DNA from: Coriobacteriaceae bacterium
GTDB taxonomy: Bacteria; Actinomycetota; Coriobacteriia; Coriobacteriales; UMGS124
Direction of reading: 5' to 3'
NCBI GenBank assembly: GCA_019421015.1
Contig: JAHZGC010000016.1
Location: 1 to 64,000 of the forward strand
DNA: 64,000 nucleotides
The position numbers and the translations under genes are program-made. This document shows, piece after piece, positions 36,126-44,481 of this stretch. Position 1 is the stretch's first letter. The number at the start of each line of letters is the position of its first letter. The notes beneath the pieces are model-generated. The model was not told the DNA's origin. It was given only the letters and a program-made list of their open reading frames with translations, and searched no databases.

Positions 36126-36584
36126 TCAACCCCCGAAACGCTCGGTCGCGATGCCGGCTTCGGCCAAGAGCACGGAGCTGAGCTCGTCGGGATAGGAGTC
36201 GCGGTACACGATGCGCTTGACCCCGGCGTTGATGAGCATCTTGGTGCATTGCACGCAAGGGTGCGCTGTGCAGTAAAGCGTGGCCCCGTCGCCCGCGATC
36301 CCCCCGTGGCGCGACGCCTGGATGAGAGCGTTCTGCTCGGCGTGGAGCCCACGGCACAGCTCGTGCTGCTGGCCGCTGGGGATGCCCAGCTCCTCGCGCA
36401 GGCAACCCCGCGTCAGGCAGTGCTCGATGCCGGCCGGAACGCCGTTGTACCCCGTGGCCAGGATGTGCCGGTCGTGCACGAGCACGGCCCCCACGTGACG
36501 TCGCAGGCAGGTCGAGCGCGTGGCCGCGACGTCGGCGATCTGCATAAAGTATTCGTCCCAACTCGGGCGCGTGTCCTGTGCCAC
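36126..36584 (-). CDS. dCMP deaminase family protein (ComEB-like)
   Basis: Zinc-dependent cytidine/deoxycytidylate deaminase that supplies dUMP from dCMP. 152 residues; the zinc site is HAEQNALIQ (His ligand, catalytic Glu) and TAHPCVQCTKML (two Cys ligands). N-terminal SWDEYFMQIADVAATRSTCLRR is typical of ComEB/dCMP deaminases. GTG start at 36584 is four bases after GGAGG. It lies 38 bp after upp, in a small pyrimidine-metabolism unit. Confidence 0.92.
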   Translation of the reverse strand: MAQDTRPSWDEYFMQIADVAATRSTCLRRHVGAVLVHDRHILATGYNGVPAGIEHCLTRGCLREELGIPSGQQHELCRGLHAEQNALIQASRHGGIAGDGATLYCTAHPCVQCTKMLINAGVKRIVYRDSYPDELSSVLLAEAGIATERFGG

Positions 36585-36622
36585 GGGTCCTCCCCTTCTA
36601 AGAAGCGGCGATTCGCAACGAT

Positions 36623-37294
36623 CTACAGGGTTCCGAAGATGCGGTCACCGGCATCGCCGAGGCCGGGCACGATATAGGCCTGGTCATTGAGGCGGTCGTC
36701 GACGGCGGCCACGTAGAGCTGCACGTCGGGGTCGGCCTCGAGAATGCGGTCCACGCCCTCGGGAGCCGCGATGATGCAGAGCAGCCGCACGTCCTTGACA
36801 CCGGCTTCGCGCAGATACCGGATGGCGGCCACGGCCGAACCACCCGTGGCGAGCATGGGGTCGACGAGCAGGCAGGTGCGCTGGTCGACGTCGGCAGGCA
36901 GCTTGCAGTAGTACGTGTGGGGCTCGTGAGTCTCAGGGTCGCGGAACAGGCCGATGTGGCCCACGCGGGCGGCAGGCACGAGGTCGAGGATGCCCTCCAC
37001 CATGCCGAGGCCGGCGCGCAGGATGGGCACCACCGCGACCTTCTTTCCCTCGATGGCACAGCAGGAGGCCGTGGCCACGGGGGTCTCCACCGAGACCTCG
37101 CGCAAGGGGAAGTCGCGGGTGGCCTCGTAGCCCTCGAACAGGGCGATCTCGCGAACAAGCTCGCGGAACTGCTTGCTGCTGGTCTCGCGGTCGCGCAGGA
37201 TGGCGAGCTTGTGCTGGACCATGGGGTGGTCGACGACGGTCAGGCGCGGAGAGGCGAGGACCTGGGCGCGCAGGGCTTCGGGCTGGTCGGTCAT
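36623..37294 (-). CDS. upp: Uracil phosphoribosyltransferase
   Basis: Salvages uracil to UMP with PRPP. 223 residues; N-terminal VVDHPMVQHKLAILRD, VPILRAGLGMVEGI, the PRPP loop VDPMLATGGSAVAAI and uracil-binding YIVPGLGDAGDRIFGT. ATG 37294 follows AAAGGAG by four bases. Paired with the dCMP deaminase-like gene downstream. Confidence 0.97.
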   Translation of the reverse strand: MTDQPEALRAQVLASPRLTVVDHPMVQHKLAILRDRETSSKQFRELVREIALFEGYEATRDFPLREVSVETPVATASCCAIEGKKVAVVPILRAGLGMVEGILDLVPAARVGHIGLFRDPETHEPHTYYCKLPADVDQRTCLLVDPMLATGGSAVAAIRYLREAGVKDVRLLCIIAAPEGVDRILEADPDVQLYVAAVDDRLNDQAYIVPGLGDAGDRIFGTL

Positions 37295-37320
37295 GGGGCT
37301 CCTTTTGTCGAGGGCGGTCG

Positions 37321-37425
37321 TAATGTAATCCTCAAATCCGCCGCCGCCACGTTCCGCTCGGACTTATGTGCTCCGGCACACCGCGCCCTCGCGCGCCTTG
37401 TGGCGGCGGTTTTGTATTTCGCTCT
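37321..37425 (+). repeat. Dispersed palindromic element, copy D
   Basis: Between rpiB and upp. Left arm CAAATCCGCCGCCGCCAC and right arm GTGGCGGCGGTTTTG pair with a small bulge. Centre contains CGGACTTATGTGCTCCGGCA and CACCGCGCCCTCGCGCGCC, nearly identical to copy E 0.8 kb away. Confidence 0.8.
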
Positions 37426-37453
37426 AAAACAAAGGGCGCCCGGAAAGGCGCCC
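37426..37453 (-). terminator. Rho-independent terminator of rpiB
   Basis: On the minus strand GGGCGCC (37453-37447) pairs with GGCGCCC (37440-37434), followed by TTTGTTTT. It ends the rpiB transcript 14 bases after its stop. Confidence 0.85.
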
Positions 37454-37466
37454 GCACGGCATGCCG

Positions 37467-38024
37467 TTAGTTCTGGGAGGGTTCCTCCACCGGGCCCAGC
37501 TTGGCCTCGACGGCGGCGTTCAGGGACTCGGCCAGGGTGGAGCGCATGGGCGTGACCTTGGGGGCCGCCTTGGCCTCGCGCTTCCCGGAGGCGTCGAGGG
37601 CCATGATCTTTGCCACGCGCTGGGCATGGCGGCCGCCCTCGAACTCGGCGACAAGGAAGACCTTGAGGATGCGCTCGTTCTCCTCGAGGGTCACGAAACG
37701 GCCCGAGAGGGTGATGACGTTGGCATCGTTGTGGCGGCGGGCAAGCTCGGCGAACTCGGGCCAGACGCAGTTTACGGCGCGCACGCCGGCGACCTTGTCG
37801 GCCGCCACGGCCATGCCGATACCGGTGCCGCAGATCAGAACGCCGCGGTCGGCCTCGCCGGCCGCCACGGCGCGGGCGACCTTCTCGGCGTAGTCGGGAT
37901 AGTCGACCCGCTCGCCGGTCTCGGGCCCCATGTCGACGACCTCGTGGCCGAGGCCCTGCAAGAAGGGGACAAGCTGGGTCTTCTGATCGAAGCCGGCATG
38001 GTCTGAAGCAATGGCGATGCGCAT
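37467..38024 (-). CDS. rpiB: Ribose-5-phosphate isomerase B
   Basis: Interconverts ribulose-5-P and ribose-5-P. The core (about residues 1-145) has IAIASDHAGFDQK, VVDMGPETGERVDYPDYA, and the active-site GVLICGTGIGMAVAADKV (Cys base), plus a C-terminal RHAQRVAKI. Residues 148-185 form an Ala/Pro/Lys-rich tail not needed for the fold. ATG 38024 follows GGAGGAG by four to six bases; a longer frame to 38087 adds unrelated residues. Confidence 0.94.
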   Translation of the reverse strand: MRIAIASDHAGFDQKTQLVPFLQGLGHEVVDMGPETGERVDYPDYAEKVARAVAAGEADRGVLICGTGIGMAVAADKVAGVRAVNCVWPEFAELARRHNDANVITLSGRFVTLEENERILKVFLVAEFEGGRHAQRVAKIMALDASGKREAKAAPKVTPMRSTLAESLNAAVEAKLGPVEEPSQN

Positions 38025-38118
38025 GGGACTCCTCCGTGAAATACGACCGGTTGTCGTGGACACACTATACTCTGTCCCAAGCGCCAATGGGGGTATGGCA
38101 ACGATTCTGCGTTTCGTC

Positions 38119-38226
38119 CTATAGCAGTCCTCAAAACTGCCGCCACCGCGTTCCGCTCGGGCTTATGTGCCCCAGCACACCGCGCCCTCGCGCGCCTTGT
38201 GGCAGCAATTCTGTGTTTCGTCCTAA
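38119..38226 (+). repeat. Dispersed palindromic element, copy E
   Basis: Between rpiB and the ABC transporter ATPase; its right end touches the ATPase stop codon. Begins CTATAGCAGTCCTCAAAACT and ends TTCTGTGTTTCGTCCTA; arms AACTGCCGCCAC / GTGGCAGCAATT pair imperfectly. Centre GGGCTTATGTGCCCCAGCAC is close to copies A, B and D. Confidence 0.8.
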
Positions 38227-39020
38227 TCGGCCGCCGAGTTGAGGAAGGTGCGCGTGCGCTCGTTCTGGGGGTGGTTGATGACCTGCTCGGCCGGGCCCTC
38301 CTCGGCGATGCGGCCGTCGAACAAGAAGGCCACGCGGTCCGACACCTCGCGGGCAAAGCCCATCTCGTGGGTCACGATGCCCACCGCCATGCCGTCGGCG
38401 GCCATGGAACGGATGAGGTCGCGCATCTGGGCCGTGAGCTTGGGGTCCAGGGCACTTGTTGCCTCATCGAAGTACATGACCTGGGGGTTCATGCACAGGG
38501 CGCGGGCGATGGCGACGCGCTGCTGCTGGCCTCCCGAAAGCTCGCAAGGCACCTTGCCGGCATGCTCTTCGAGGCCGAGGCGCCTAAGGAGGCCCATGGC
38601 CTGCTCCATGACCTCCTCTTTAGGACGCTTCTGCACGACGATGGGGGCGTCGGAGACGTTCTTGAGCACCGTGTAGTGCGGGAAGAGGTTGTAGTTCTGG
38701 AACGCCAGGCCAAAGCGCATGCGCGCCCGCTGCATGGCAGCCTTGTGGTAGCGGGCGCGACCGTTCTCGTCGTCGCAGACGACGACGTCGCCATAGCGCA
38801 GGTCACCGCCATCGAAGGTGTCGAGCAGGGTGAGGCAGCGCAGCATCGTGGACTTGCCGGCGCCCGAGGGGCCTATGAGCGAGACCACCTCGCCAGGCAT
38901 GATAGAGAAGTCGACGTCGTGGATGACCTGACGCCCGCCGTAGGACTTGCGGGCGTGCTCGACACGGACGGCCGGCTGGGAATCGACGACCTTTGGGGAC
39001 GCAGCGGCGGGGTTAGTCAT
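38223..39020 (-). CDS. Amino-acid ABC transporter ATP-binding protein
   Basis: Cytoplasmic ATPase of a polar-amino-acid importer. 265 residues: Walker A GPSGAGKST, Q-loop FQNYNLFPHYTVLKNV, signature LSGGQQQRVAIARAL, Walker B QVMYFDEATSALDP and switch His in VTHEMGFA. The EM-GFA context is typical of GlnQ/HisP/ArtP. Its start overlaps the permease gene by eight bases. Confidence 0.95.
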   Translation of the reverse strand: MTNPAAASPKVVDSQPAVRVEHARKSYGGRQVIHDVDFSIMPGEVVSLIGPSGAGKSTMLRCLTLLDTFDGGDLRYGDVVVCDDENGRARYHKAAMQRARMRFGLAFQNYNLFPHYTVLKNVSDAPIVVQKRPKEEVMEQAMGLLRRLGLEEHAGKVPCELSGGQQQRVAIARALCMNPQVMYFDEATSALDPKLTAQMRDLIRSMAADGMAVGIVTHEMGFAREVSDRVAFLFDGRIAEEGPAEQVINHPQNERTRTFLNSAAD

Positions 39021-39666
39021 GGTAGTAGCCCATCTTCTTCTCGAGGAGGCGCAGGACGAACTCGATGACGATGCAGGTGAGCCAGTAGATGGCCGCCGCG
39101 ATGGCGAAGGGGATCATGTTGCGCTGGCTCGCCACGAGGGCCTTGGCGGTAGTGAACATCTCGGCCACACCGATGGAGAAGGCCAGGGAGGTGTCTTTGA
39201 CCAGCGTGATGACCTCGTTGCCCATGGCCGGCAGGATGCGCTTGACCACCTGGGGCAAGATGATGCGGAAGAAGGTCTGGGCACGGGAGTAGCCCAGGAC
39301 CTGGGCGGCCTCGTACTGGCCTCGGGGCATGGACTGGATACCGCTGCGGTAGATCTCGGCAAAGTAGGCGGCGTAGTTGAGGATGAAGGCGATGACGCAG
39401 GCCGTGAACTTGTAACCCGTGCCCGTTTGGATACCGAACACGTAGTAGGGCGCAAAAAAGACCGCGAACATCTGAAGCATGAGCGGCGTGCCGCGCATCA
39501 GGGAGATGTAGACGCCCATAAGCCAAGAGAGCGGTTTGAAGGAGCTGAGCCGGCCCAGGGCTATGGGGACGCCGAGGGGAATGGCGCCGAGCAGCGTGAG
39601 AAAGAAAATCTGGAGCGTCACGCCAAAGCCCTGGACGAGCATGTCGAGCATGGTGGAGAGTTCCAC
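39013..39666 (-). CDS. Amino-acid ABC transporter permease
   Basis: 217-residue membrane subunit of the same importer, five helices. GVPIALGRLSSFKPL, YISLMRGTPLMLQMF, and the EAA-loop region SMPRGQYEAAQVLGYSRAQTF with IILPQVVKRILPAMGNEVITL are HisMQ/GlnP-family signatures. ATG 39666. It follows the binding-protein gene after a gap holding a strong stem-loop. Confidence 0.95.
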   Translation of the reverse strand: MELSTMLDMLVQGFGVTLQIFFLTLLGAIPLGVPIALGRLSSFKPLSWLMGVYISLMRGTPLMLQMFAVFFAPYYVFGIQTGTGYKFTACVIAFILNYAAYFAEIYRSGIQSMPRGQYEAAQVLGYSRAQTFFRIILPQVVKRILPAMGNEVITLVKDTSLAFSIGVAEMFTTAKALVASQRNMIPFAIAAAIYWLTCIVIEFVLRLLEKKMGYYHD

Positions 39667-39696
39667 GGTCTACCGCCTTATAACGAAAGAGCGCAC

Positions 39697-39736
39697 GTGC
39701 GCCCCCGGCCAGTGACGCAGAAGGCCGGGGGCGCAC
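39697..39736 (-). other. Perfect 14-bp stem-loop between binding protein and permease genes
   Basis: GTGCGCCCCCGGCC (39697-39710) pairs perfectly with 39723-39736. Within an operon such a stem commonly protects the upstream binding-protein mRNA and reduces read-through to the permease, giving excess binding protein. The tail on the minus strand (TCTTTCGTT) is weakly terminator-like. Confidence 0.6.
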
Positions 39737-39767
39737 GAGACAGCGGGCGTATGGGGCCGGCCCCTGA

Positions 39768-40958
39768 TTACTTGCCGGCCTGGGCCAAGGCGTCCTCGAC
39801 GGCCGAGAAGATGGCCTTGGAGGTGATGGTGGCGCCGGAGACGCCGTCGACGCCCTCCGTGCCGTTGGCCTTCACGATCAGCTCGGGGAGCTGCTCGATG
39901 GCCTTGCTTCCGATGCCCTGGGTCTCGGAGTTGTCGCCCACGGTCACCTCGGCCACCTTGCCGTCCTTGACCACGACGGTCACGGGCACCTTGCCGCCGA
40001 TGCCCTTGCCCTCGGCGGTGTACTCGCCGTCGGTCAGGCCGGCGGCCTCGGCGTCGGCGCCCTTGTCGTCGGCCTTCTCCTTGTCATCGGCGCCCAGGAC
40101 CCACGCATCGAAGGAAACGCCCTGGTCGGCGTATTTCTCGCAGAGCTCCTCGACGGTGCCGTCGGCCACGAGGGTCAGCAGGTCGGCCTCGACGGCGGCG
40201 GCCAGATCCTCGTTGCCCTTGGCAAAGCCCACGGCGTAGTGCTCGGAGTTGAGCGGCTCCTCAAGGATCAGGAAGTCGTCCTTGCGGTCGCCGATCTGGA
40301 AGACCGCGACGGGGTAGTCGAGGGCCACGGCGTCGACGGAACCGGTCTCGAGCATCATAAAGGCGGTGTTGTACTCGCCGATGGTCTGAAGGTCGGCAAA
40401 GGTAGCGCCCAGATCGGCCTGGTCGCCTTCGGGCTCGAGCAGGCCGAGGGCGGCGGAGTCGGCCTGGGTCAGGACGACCTTGCCGGCCAGGTCTTCGAGC
40501 TTCTCGATGCCGGAGTCGGAGCGTACGACGATAACCTGGCGGTTCTCCATATAGGGAGCGGTGAACGCGTAGTCGTCCTCGCGGCCCTCCATGGTAAAGC
40601 CGTTCCAGATGCAGGTGATCTGGCCGCTGTTGAGCAGGGCGTCCTTGGCATCCCAGGCAATGGGCTCGAGCTGGATGTCCCAGCCTTCAAGCTCGGCCAC
40701 GGCCGCGGCAAGGTCGAGGTCGAAGCCGGTGTACTGGCCGTCGTCGCCCACGTAGCCGTAGGGCGGGAAGTCCTGGTCAAAACCGACCACAAAGGGGCCG
40801 TCGAGCTCGACAGCGGGCTTCTCGGCAGCGGCGGCCTTATCGTCGGCCTTCTTGTCGTCGGCAAGGGCGACGGTGGAACCGAGGCCCAGGGCGGCGACGA
40901 AGGCGGCGGCACCGGCAACGAACTGACGGCGGTTCAGGGAAGACTGGGCAAACGTCAT
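39768..40958 (-). CDS. ABC substrate-binding protein fused to a covalent-FMN-binding domain
   Basis: A 396-residue exported protein of two parts. After a Tat-like signal (NRRQFVAGAAAFVAALG) residues 55-280 form a family-3 (glutamine/polar amino acid) binding protein: FVVGFDQDFPPYGYVGDDGQ, TGFDLDLAAAVAE, WDAKDALLNSGQITCIWNGF, and VGFAKGNEDL. A Lys/Asp-rich linker follows (280-303). Residues 307-396 are an FMN-bind domain of the RnfG/NqrC/UrdA type, beginning DGEYTAEGKGIGGK, with SGATITS at 374-380; Thr377 is the expected phosphoester attachment site for FMN added by ApbE. I know of no standard importer with a flavin on its binding protein. It precedes cognate permease and ATPase genes and follows a ferric-reductase-like haem protein. 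ATG 40958 follows AGAAAGG. Confidence 0.88.
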   Translation of the reverse strand: MTFAQSSLNRRQFVAGAAAFVAALGLGSTVALADDKKADDKAAAAEKPAVELDGPFVVGFDQDFPPYGYVGDDGQYTGFDLDLAAAVAELEGWDIQLEPIAWDAKDALLNSGQITCIWNGFTMEGREDDYAFTAPYMENRQVIVVRSDSGIEKLEDLAGKVVLTQADSAALGLLEPEGDQADLGATFADLQTIGEYNTAFMMLETGSVDAVALDYPVAVFQIGDRKDDFLILEEPLNSEHYAVGFAKGNEDLAAAVEADLLTLVADGTVEELCEKYADQGVSFDAWVLGADDKEKADDKGADAEAAGLTDGEYTAEGKGIGGKVPVTVVVKDGKVAEVTVGDNSETQGIGSKAIEQLPELIVKANGTEGVDGVSGATITSKAIFSAVEDALAQAGK

Positions 40959-41114
40959 AGGGGGCGACCTTTCTGGTTGGGGTGGCTGGAACGGTGGTTC
41001 ATAGGAGCTTGTACTCCACCACACTATAGTGATGGAGCGTAGGATAGCGTATTTGCCGCGTCCGGGGAAGCAGAACGGCAAAATTGCACAGGGGCGCCCC
41101 CAGGACGCGGGATA

Positions 41115-41152
41115 GAGAAAACGCCCCCGCTCCGCGTGGGGGAGCAGGGGCG
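41115..41152 (-). terminator. Rho-independent terminator after the ferric-reductase-like gene
   Basis: On the minus strand CGCCCCTGCTCC (41152-41141) pairs with GGAGCGGGGGCG (41133-41122), followed by TTTTCTC. It separates the haem membrane protein from the binding-protein gene, so the two may be independently transcribed. Between it and the ATG at 40958 there is a CACTATAGTG palindrome (41022-41031). Confidence 0.75.
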
Positions 41153-41203
41153 TCGAGGCACGAGGGCTTCTCCTCAAGCGACCGCTAGGGCATATTCAAT
41201 GCT

Positions 41204-41923
41204 CTAGGCCGTGGCGGCCGGGGCGGCCGAGACGGGCTGTGCAGCCGTGGCATGGGCCTTGGAGGCACGCCAGCGAGCGACGCGCAGGACCACATAGGCC
41301 ACCACGATCGCACCGTAGACCACAAGGCTCACCTGGGCGTTGGGAGCGCCGGCCATGGCGGGGCGCAGCATGATGAGCAGCACGTGGGCGTAGATGAGCA
41401 CGAAGAACGGATAGGCCAGGCGCTGGATGTTCTTCCAAACGCGGGCGCTCATGTGGCGCTTGACCACCTTGAAGGAGGTCACGGCCAGAAGCACGAGGAG
41501 CGCCCCGATGAGCATGGCAATCACAAACGAGAGCAGCATGCCGTTGGCCAGCGAGGAGGGGCTGGCGATAACGCGCGGGGAGTAGACGTTGATGTAGCGC
41601 ACCATATGGCCCACGGCCAGGATCGACGCCACGATGGAGAGCTCGGCCCGCACGGGGGTAAGCCAGCGCTTGGCCTTGGAGCCGTCTTTGAGCACGCCGA
41701 TGAACATGACCACCGTGAACAGGCCAAAGGCAAAGAGGCACCGACCGTTGGCCAGGATGACCGAGCGGTAGACCCACTGGGGGGCGTCGAGCTGGGCGGC
41801 AAAGACCACGAGCACGTCAAGGGCCACGGCCAACAGGTAGAACACCCACGGGGCCTTCTTGAGGGGCACCTTGCAGCCGAAGGCAAAGGCCACCGCCAAC
41901 AGGACGCAGATCAAAAGCATCAC
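41204..41923 (-). CDS. Ferric-reductase-like transmembrane haem protein
   Basis: A 239-residue protein with six predicted helices. Helical order and motifs resemble the MsrQ/YedZ-FRD (ferric reductase-like transmembrane) family: GHMVRYINVYSPRV (His in helix), VKRHMSARVWKNIQRLAYPF and VLIYAHVLLIMLRP, whose histidines are candidate b-haem ligands. Such proteins move electrons across the membrane to periplasmic acceptors. The neighbouring flavinylated binding protein is an obvious candidate acceptor; the link is inferred. A hydrophilic Ala/Pro-rich tail ends the protein. The ATG at 41923 has GAGATGG upstream. Confidence 0.75.
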   Translation of the reverse strand: MMLLICVLLAVAFAFGCKVPLKKAPWVFYLLAVALDVLVVFAAQLDAPQWVYRSVILANGRCLFAFGLFTVVMFIGVLKDGSKAKRWLTPVRAELSIVASILAVGHMVRYINVYSPRVIASPSSLANGMLLSFVIAMLIGALLVLLAVTSFKVVKRHMSARVWKNIQRLAYPFFVLIYAHVLLIMLRPAMAGAPNAQVSLVVYGAIVVAYVVLRVARWRASKAHATAAQPVSAAPAATA

Positions 41924-42002
41924 GACAACACCATCTCCTTGCTATACACGAACGTTTTGGCAGTTCCCCCAATGGGGCCGAGTATAGCAGGGTCGGAAGG
42001 TT

Positions 42003-42902
42003 TTATCCCACGCCAAGCCACTCGCGGAGGGCCGGTAGCTCGGCCTGGGCCTGGGCGTAGCCGTCCCGGTAGCTCTGTACCACGGCCGTATGGTCGGTGG
42101 TGCTGTTCTCGACCGCCATACGGTCGGAATAGAAGATGTAGGCACGCCCCTGGGCGGCCAGGGACTCGAGCCCGTCGAGGGCCGCGTTGTAGCGCTCATG
42201 GCGGGTGAGCAGGGCCTCGCGCACCGCCGGATAGCGGCGGTAGAGGGCGGCGGTGAAGCGGGTCGCGGTCGAAGGAGGCCGCTTGCGATAACCCTTGGGA
42301 CGGGTGAGCACGGCAAGCACCCGCTCGTAACCGGCCTGGGTGGCCAGGTGCAGCGGAATGCCGCCTCCCTCCCCCAGACCGCCGTCATAGTAGGTGCGGC
42401 CGTCGATCTGCACGGGAGGCATGGCCAAGGGCAGCGAGCTCGAAGCCTGGACGCGGGCCATCAGGTCGTCAAGGGTCCCGACGGAGTCACGGTGCCAGAC
42501 GACCGACTCCCCCGTGGCGCGGTCGAAACCCTGGATAGCCAGCTCGGCAGGGTTGGCCTGAAAGCGGGCAAAGTCGTAGGGAATGGCGTTGCCGGGCAGG
42601 CAGGCCTGGCGGTAGATCCACTCGGCGTTGAAGAACCCCCGGCCGCGCAGGAAGGTCTTGAGGCCGCCGAAGCGCGGGTCGAGCACCAGGTCGGTGAAGC
42701 TCACCCGGGTGCGCCAGGTGTCGCCCAGCAGGTAGTTGACCGCGTTGCTCGAACCGGCCGAGATGCCTCCCACAAACGGAAAGGCCAACCCGGCCTCGAT
42801 GAGGGTGTTCACCATACCCGACGTATAGCTGGCCCGCATGCCGCCGCCCTCGAAGACCAGGGCGACGCCGGGGACGGGGGTGACGGTCTGGAGGGAATCC
42901 AT
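42003..42902 (-). CDS. Patatin-like phospholipase family protein
   Basis: A 299-residue serine lipase/acyl hydrolase related to YjjU. Oxyanion motif LVFEGGGMRASYTSGM, nucleophile GGISAGSSNAVN (G-x-S-x-G, Ser about residue 53), and catalytic Asp in YYDGGLGEG complete the Ser-Asp dyad. No signal peptide. ATG 42902 follows AAAGG by 11 bases. It is 41 bp after the MFS transporter gene on the same strand. Confidence 0.93.
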   Translation of the reverse strand: MDSLQTVTPVPGVALVFEGGGMRASYTSGMVNTLIEAGLAFPFVGGISAGSSNAVNYLLGDTWRTRVSFTDLVLDPRFGGLKTFLRGRGFFNAEWIYRQACLPGNAIPYDFARFQANPAELAIQGFDRATGESVVWHRDSVGTLDDLMARVQASSSLPLAMPPVQIDGRTYYDGGLGEGGGIPLHLATQAGYERVLAVLTRPKGYRKRPPSTATRFTAALYRRYPAVREALLTRHERYNAALDGLESLAAQGRAYIFYSDRMAVENSTTDHTAVVQSYRDGYAQAQAELPALREWLGVG

Positions 42903-42943
42903 GGGGATGCGACCTTTCGGTGAGGGCAGACGACGCGGCACGG

Positions 42944-44260
42944 CTAGCTGGCCTTGGGCATGCGCACCAGCAGGACGAGGCCCACTAGCAAAAGGACCGC
43001 GATGGACAGGACGCCGAGGGAGGCGTTGCCGGTGAGCTGGGTGATCACGGCCACGAGCAGGGTGCCCATGACGCTGGCGTACTTGCCAAAGATGGTGAAG
43101 AAGCCGTAGAACTCGTTGGCGTTGTCTTTGGGGATGAGTCGGCCAAAGTAGCTGCGCGAAAGCGCCTGCACGCCTCCCTGGAACATGCCCACGAGAATGG
43201 CGAGGATCCAGAACTCGGGAGCCGACGTGAGGAAGAAGGCCGCAAAGAACACGATGCCCGTGTAGGCCAGCACGCCCACCTCGATCATGCGGCGCGTGCC
43301 GAAACGCCCTGCGAGACGACCGTAGGCGATGGCGCTGGGAAACGCCACGAACTGCGTCACGAGCAGCGCCAAGACCAACTGGGTGGAGTCGATGCCGAGG
43401 CTCGTGCCGTAGGAGGTGCTCATGGCGATCACGGTGTGCACGCCGTCGATGTAGAAGAAGTACGCGAGCATGAAGTAGAGCAGCGGCTTGTTTGCGGCAA
43501 TCCTCTTCATGGTGGCCCCGAGGCCCGCCAAGGTGTCGTGCACGGCACGGCGCGCCGGCTCGGCCGGCTTGTAGTAGCGCTGGCGGTAGCTGCGCAGCAA
43601 CGGGACCGTGAAGGCGAGCCACCACAGGCCGGTGATCACGAAGGACACCCGGGTGGCGAGGACGGTGGGAATGCCGATGACCGGGCCGCCCAGGATGAGG
43701 GCCAGGCAGACAATGAAGGGGATGGTGGAGCCCACGTAGCCCCACGCGTACCCCTGGGAGGAGACGTCGTCCATGCGCTCGTCGGTGGTGACGTCGACCA
43801 GCATGGCGTCGTAAAAGGTCATGCTCGAGTTGAGGCCGATGGTGGCGAGCACGTAAACGACCAGGAAGGCGAGCCATCCCAAGGGCAACGCCATGCCGAA
43901 GCAGCACACGAGGCCCGTGAGGAAGAACCCCAGGAAGAACTTGACCTTCTTGCCCTGAAAGTCGGCCAGCGAGCCAAGAATGGGCATGAGGACCGCCACC
44001 ACGAGGCTCGCCACGGTCTGGGCGTAGCCGAAGGAGGTCACCACGTCGGTACGGCCGGCAGCCTCGAGCAGGCTGTTGAGGTAGATGGGGACCACGGCGG
44101 TGGAGAGAAGCACCAGGGCGGAGTTGCCCACATCGTAGAGGACCCAGTTGCGCTCGGGCCGGGTGAGCCTCTTGGACCCACGGGGAGCGCCTGCGGCGGC
44201 GAGGTCGGGCAGCTCCGCTGCGGCCTGGGCCTCGGCGGGCGGGATGCGGTCGGTGGGCAT
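42944..44260 (-). CDS. MFS transporter of the Atg22/UMF1 type
   Basis: A 438-residue exporter or permease with 12 helices. N-terminal RNWVLYDVGNSALVLLSTAVVP and LGSLADFQGKKVKFF, then AYFFYIDGVHTVIAMSTSYG and GMFQGGVQALSRSYFGRLIP, are hallmarks of the Atg22-like (UMF1) MFS branch. ATG 44260 follows GGGGAG by nine bases. Substrate unknown; the family includes amino-acid effluxers. It is divergent from the phospholipase-C-like gene. Confidence 0.88.
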   Translation of the reverse strand: MPTDRIPPAEAQAAAELPDLAAAGAPRGSKRLTRPERNWVLYDVGNSALVLLSTAVVPIYLNSLLEAAGRTDVVTSFGYAQTVASLVVAVLMPILGSLADFQGKKVKFFLGFFLTGLVCCFGMALPLGWLAFLVVYVLATIGLNSSMTFYDAMLVDVTTDERMDDVSSQGYAWGYVGSTIPFIVCLALILGGPVIGIPTVLATRVSFVITGLWWLAFTVPLLRSYRQRYYKPAEPARRAVHDTLAGLGATMKRIAANKPLLYFMLAYFFYIDGVHTVIAMSTSYGTSLGIDSTQLVLALLVTQFVAFPSAIAYGRLAGRFGTRRMIEVGVLAYTGIVFFAAFFLTSAPEFWILAILVGMFQGGVQALSRSYFGRLIPKDNANEFYGFFTIFGKYASVMGTLLVAVITQLTGNASLGVLSIAVLLLVGLVLLVRMPKAS

Positions 44261-44481
44261 GTGGGTTTCTCCCCTGCTGGGTCGTGGGCGGCCGGCAAAT
44301 ACGGTGCATGCAGGTATATGGTAGCCCTTTGGGACGGCGGATATGCCGAAAAGCGACGGGGCGCGCGTGGAGCGGGGCGTTTGGATTCTTGGGACCCGCA
44401 GACGAAAGCCCGCGGCGCGGGGGTACCATGGATGCCATCGGATGTTTGGCCGTTCGCGCGTCCCACGAAAACGAGGTGCCC

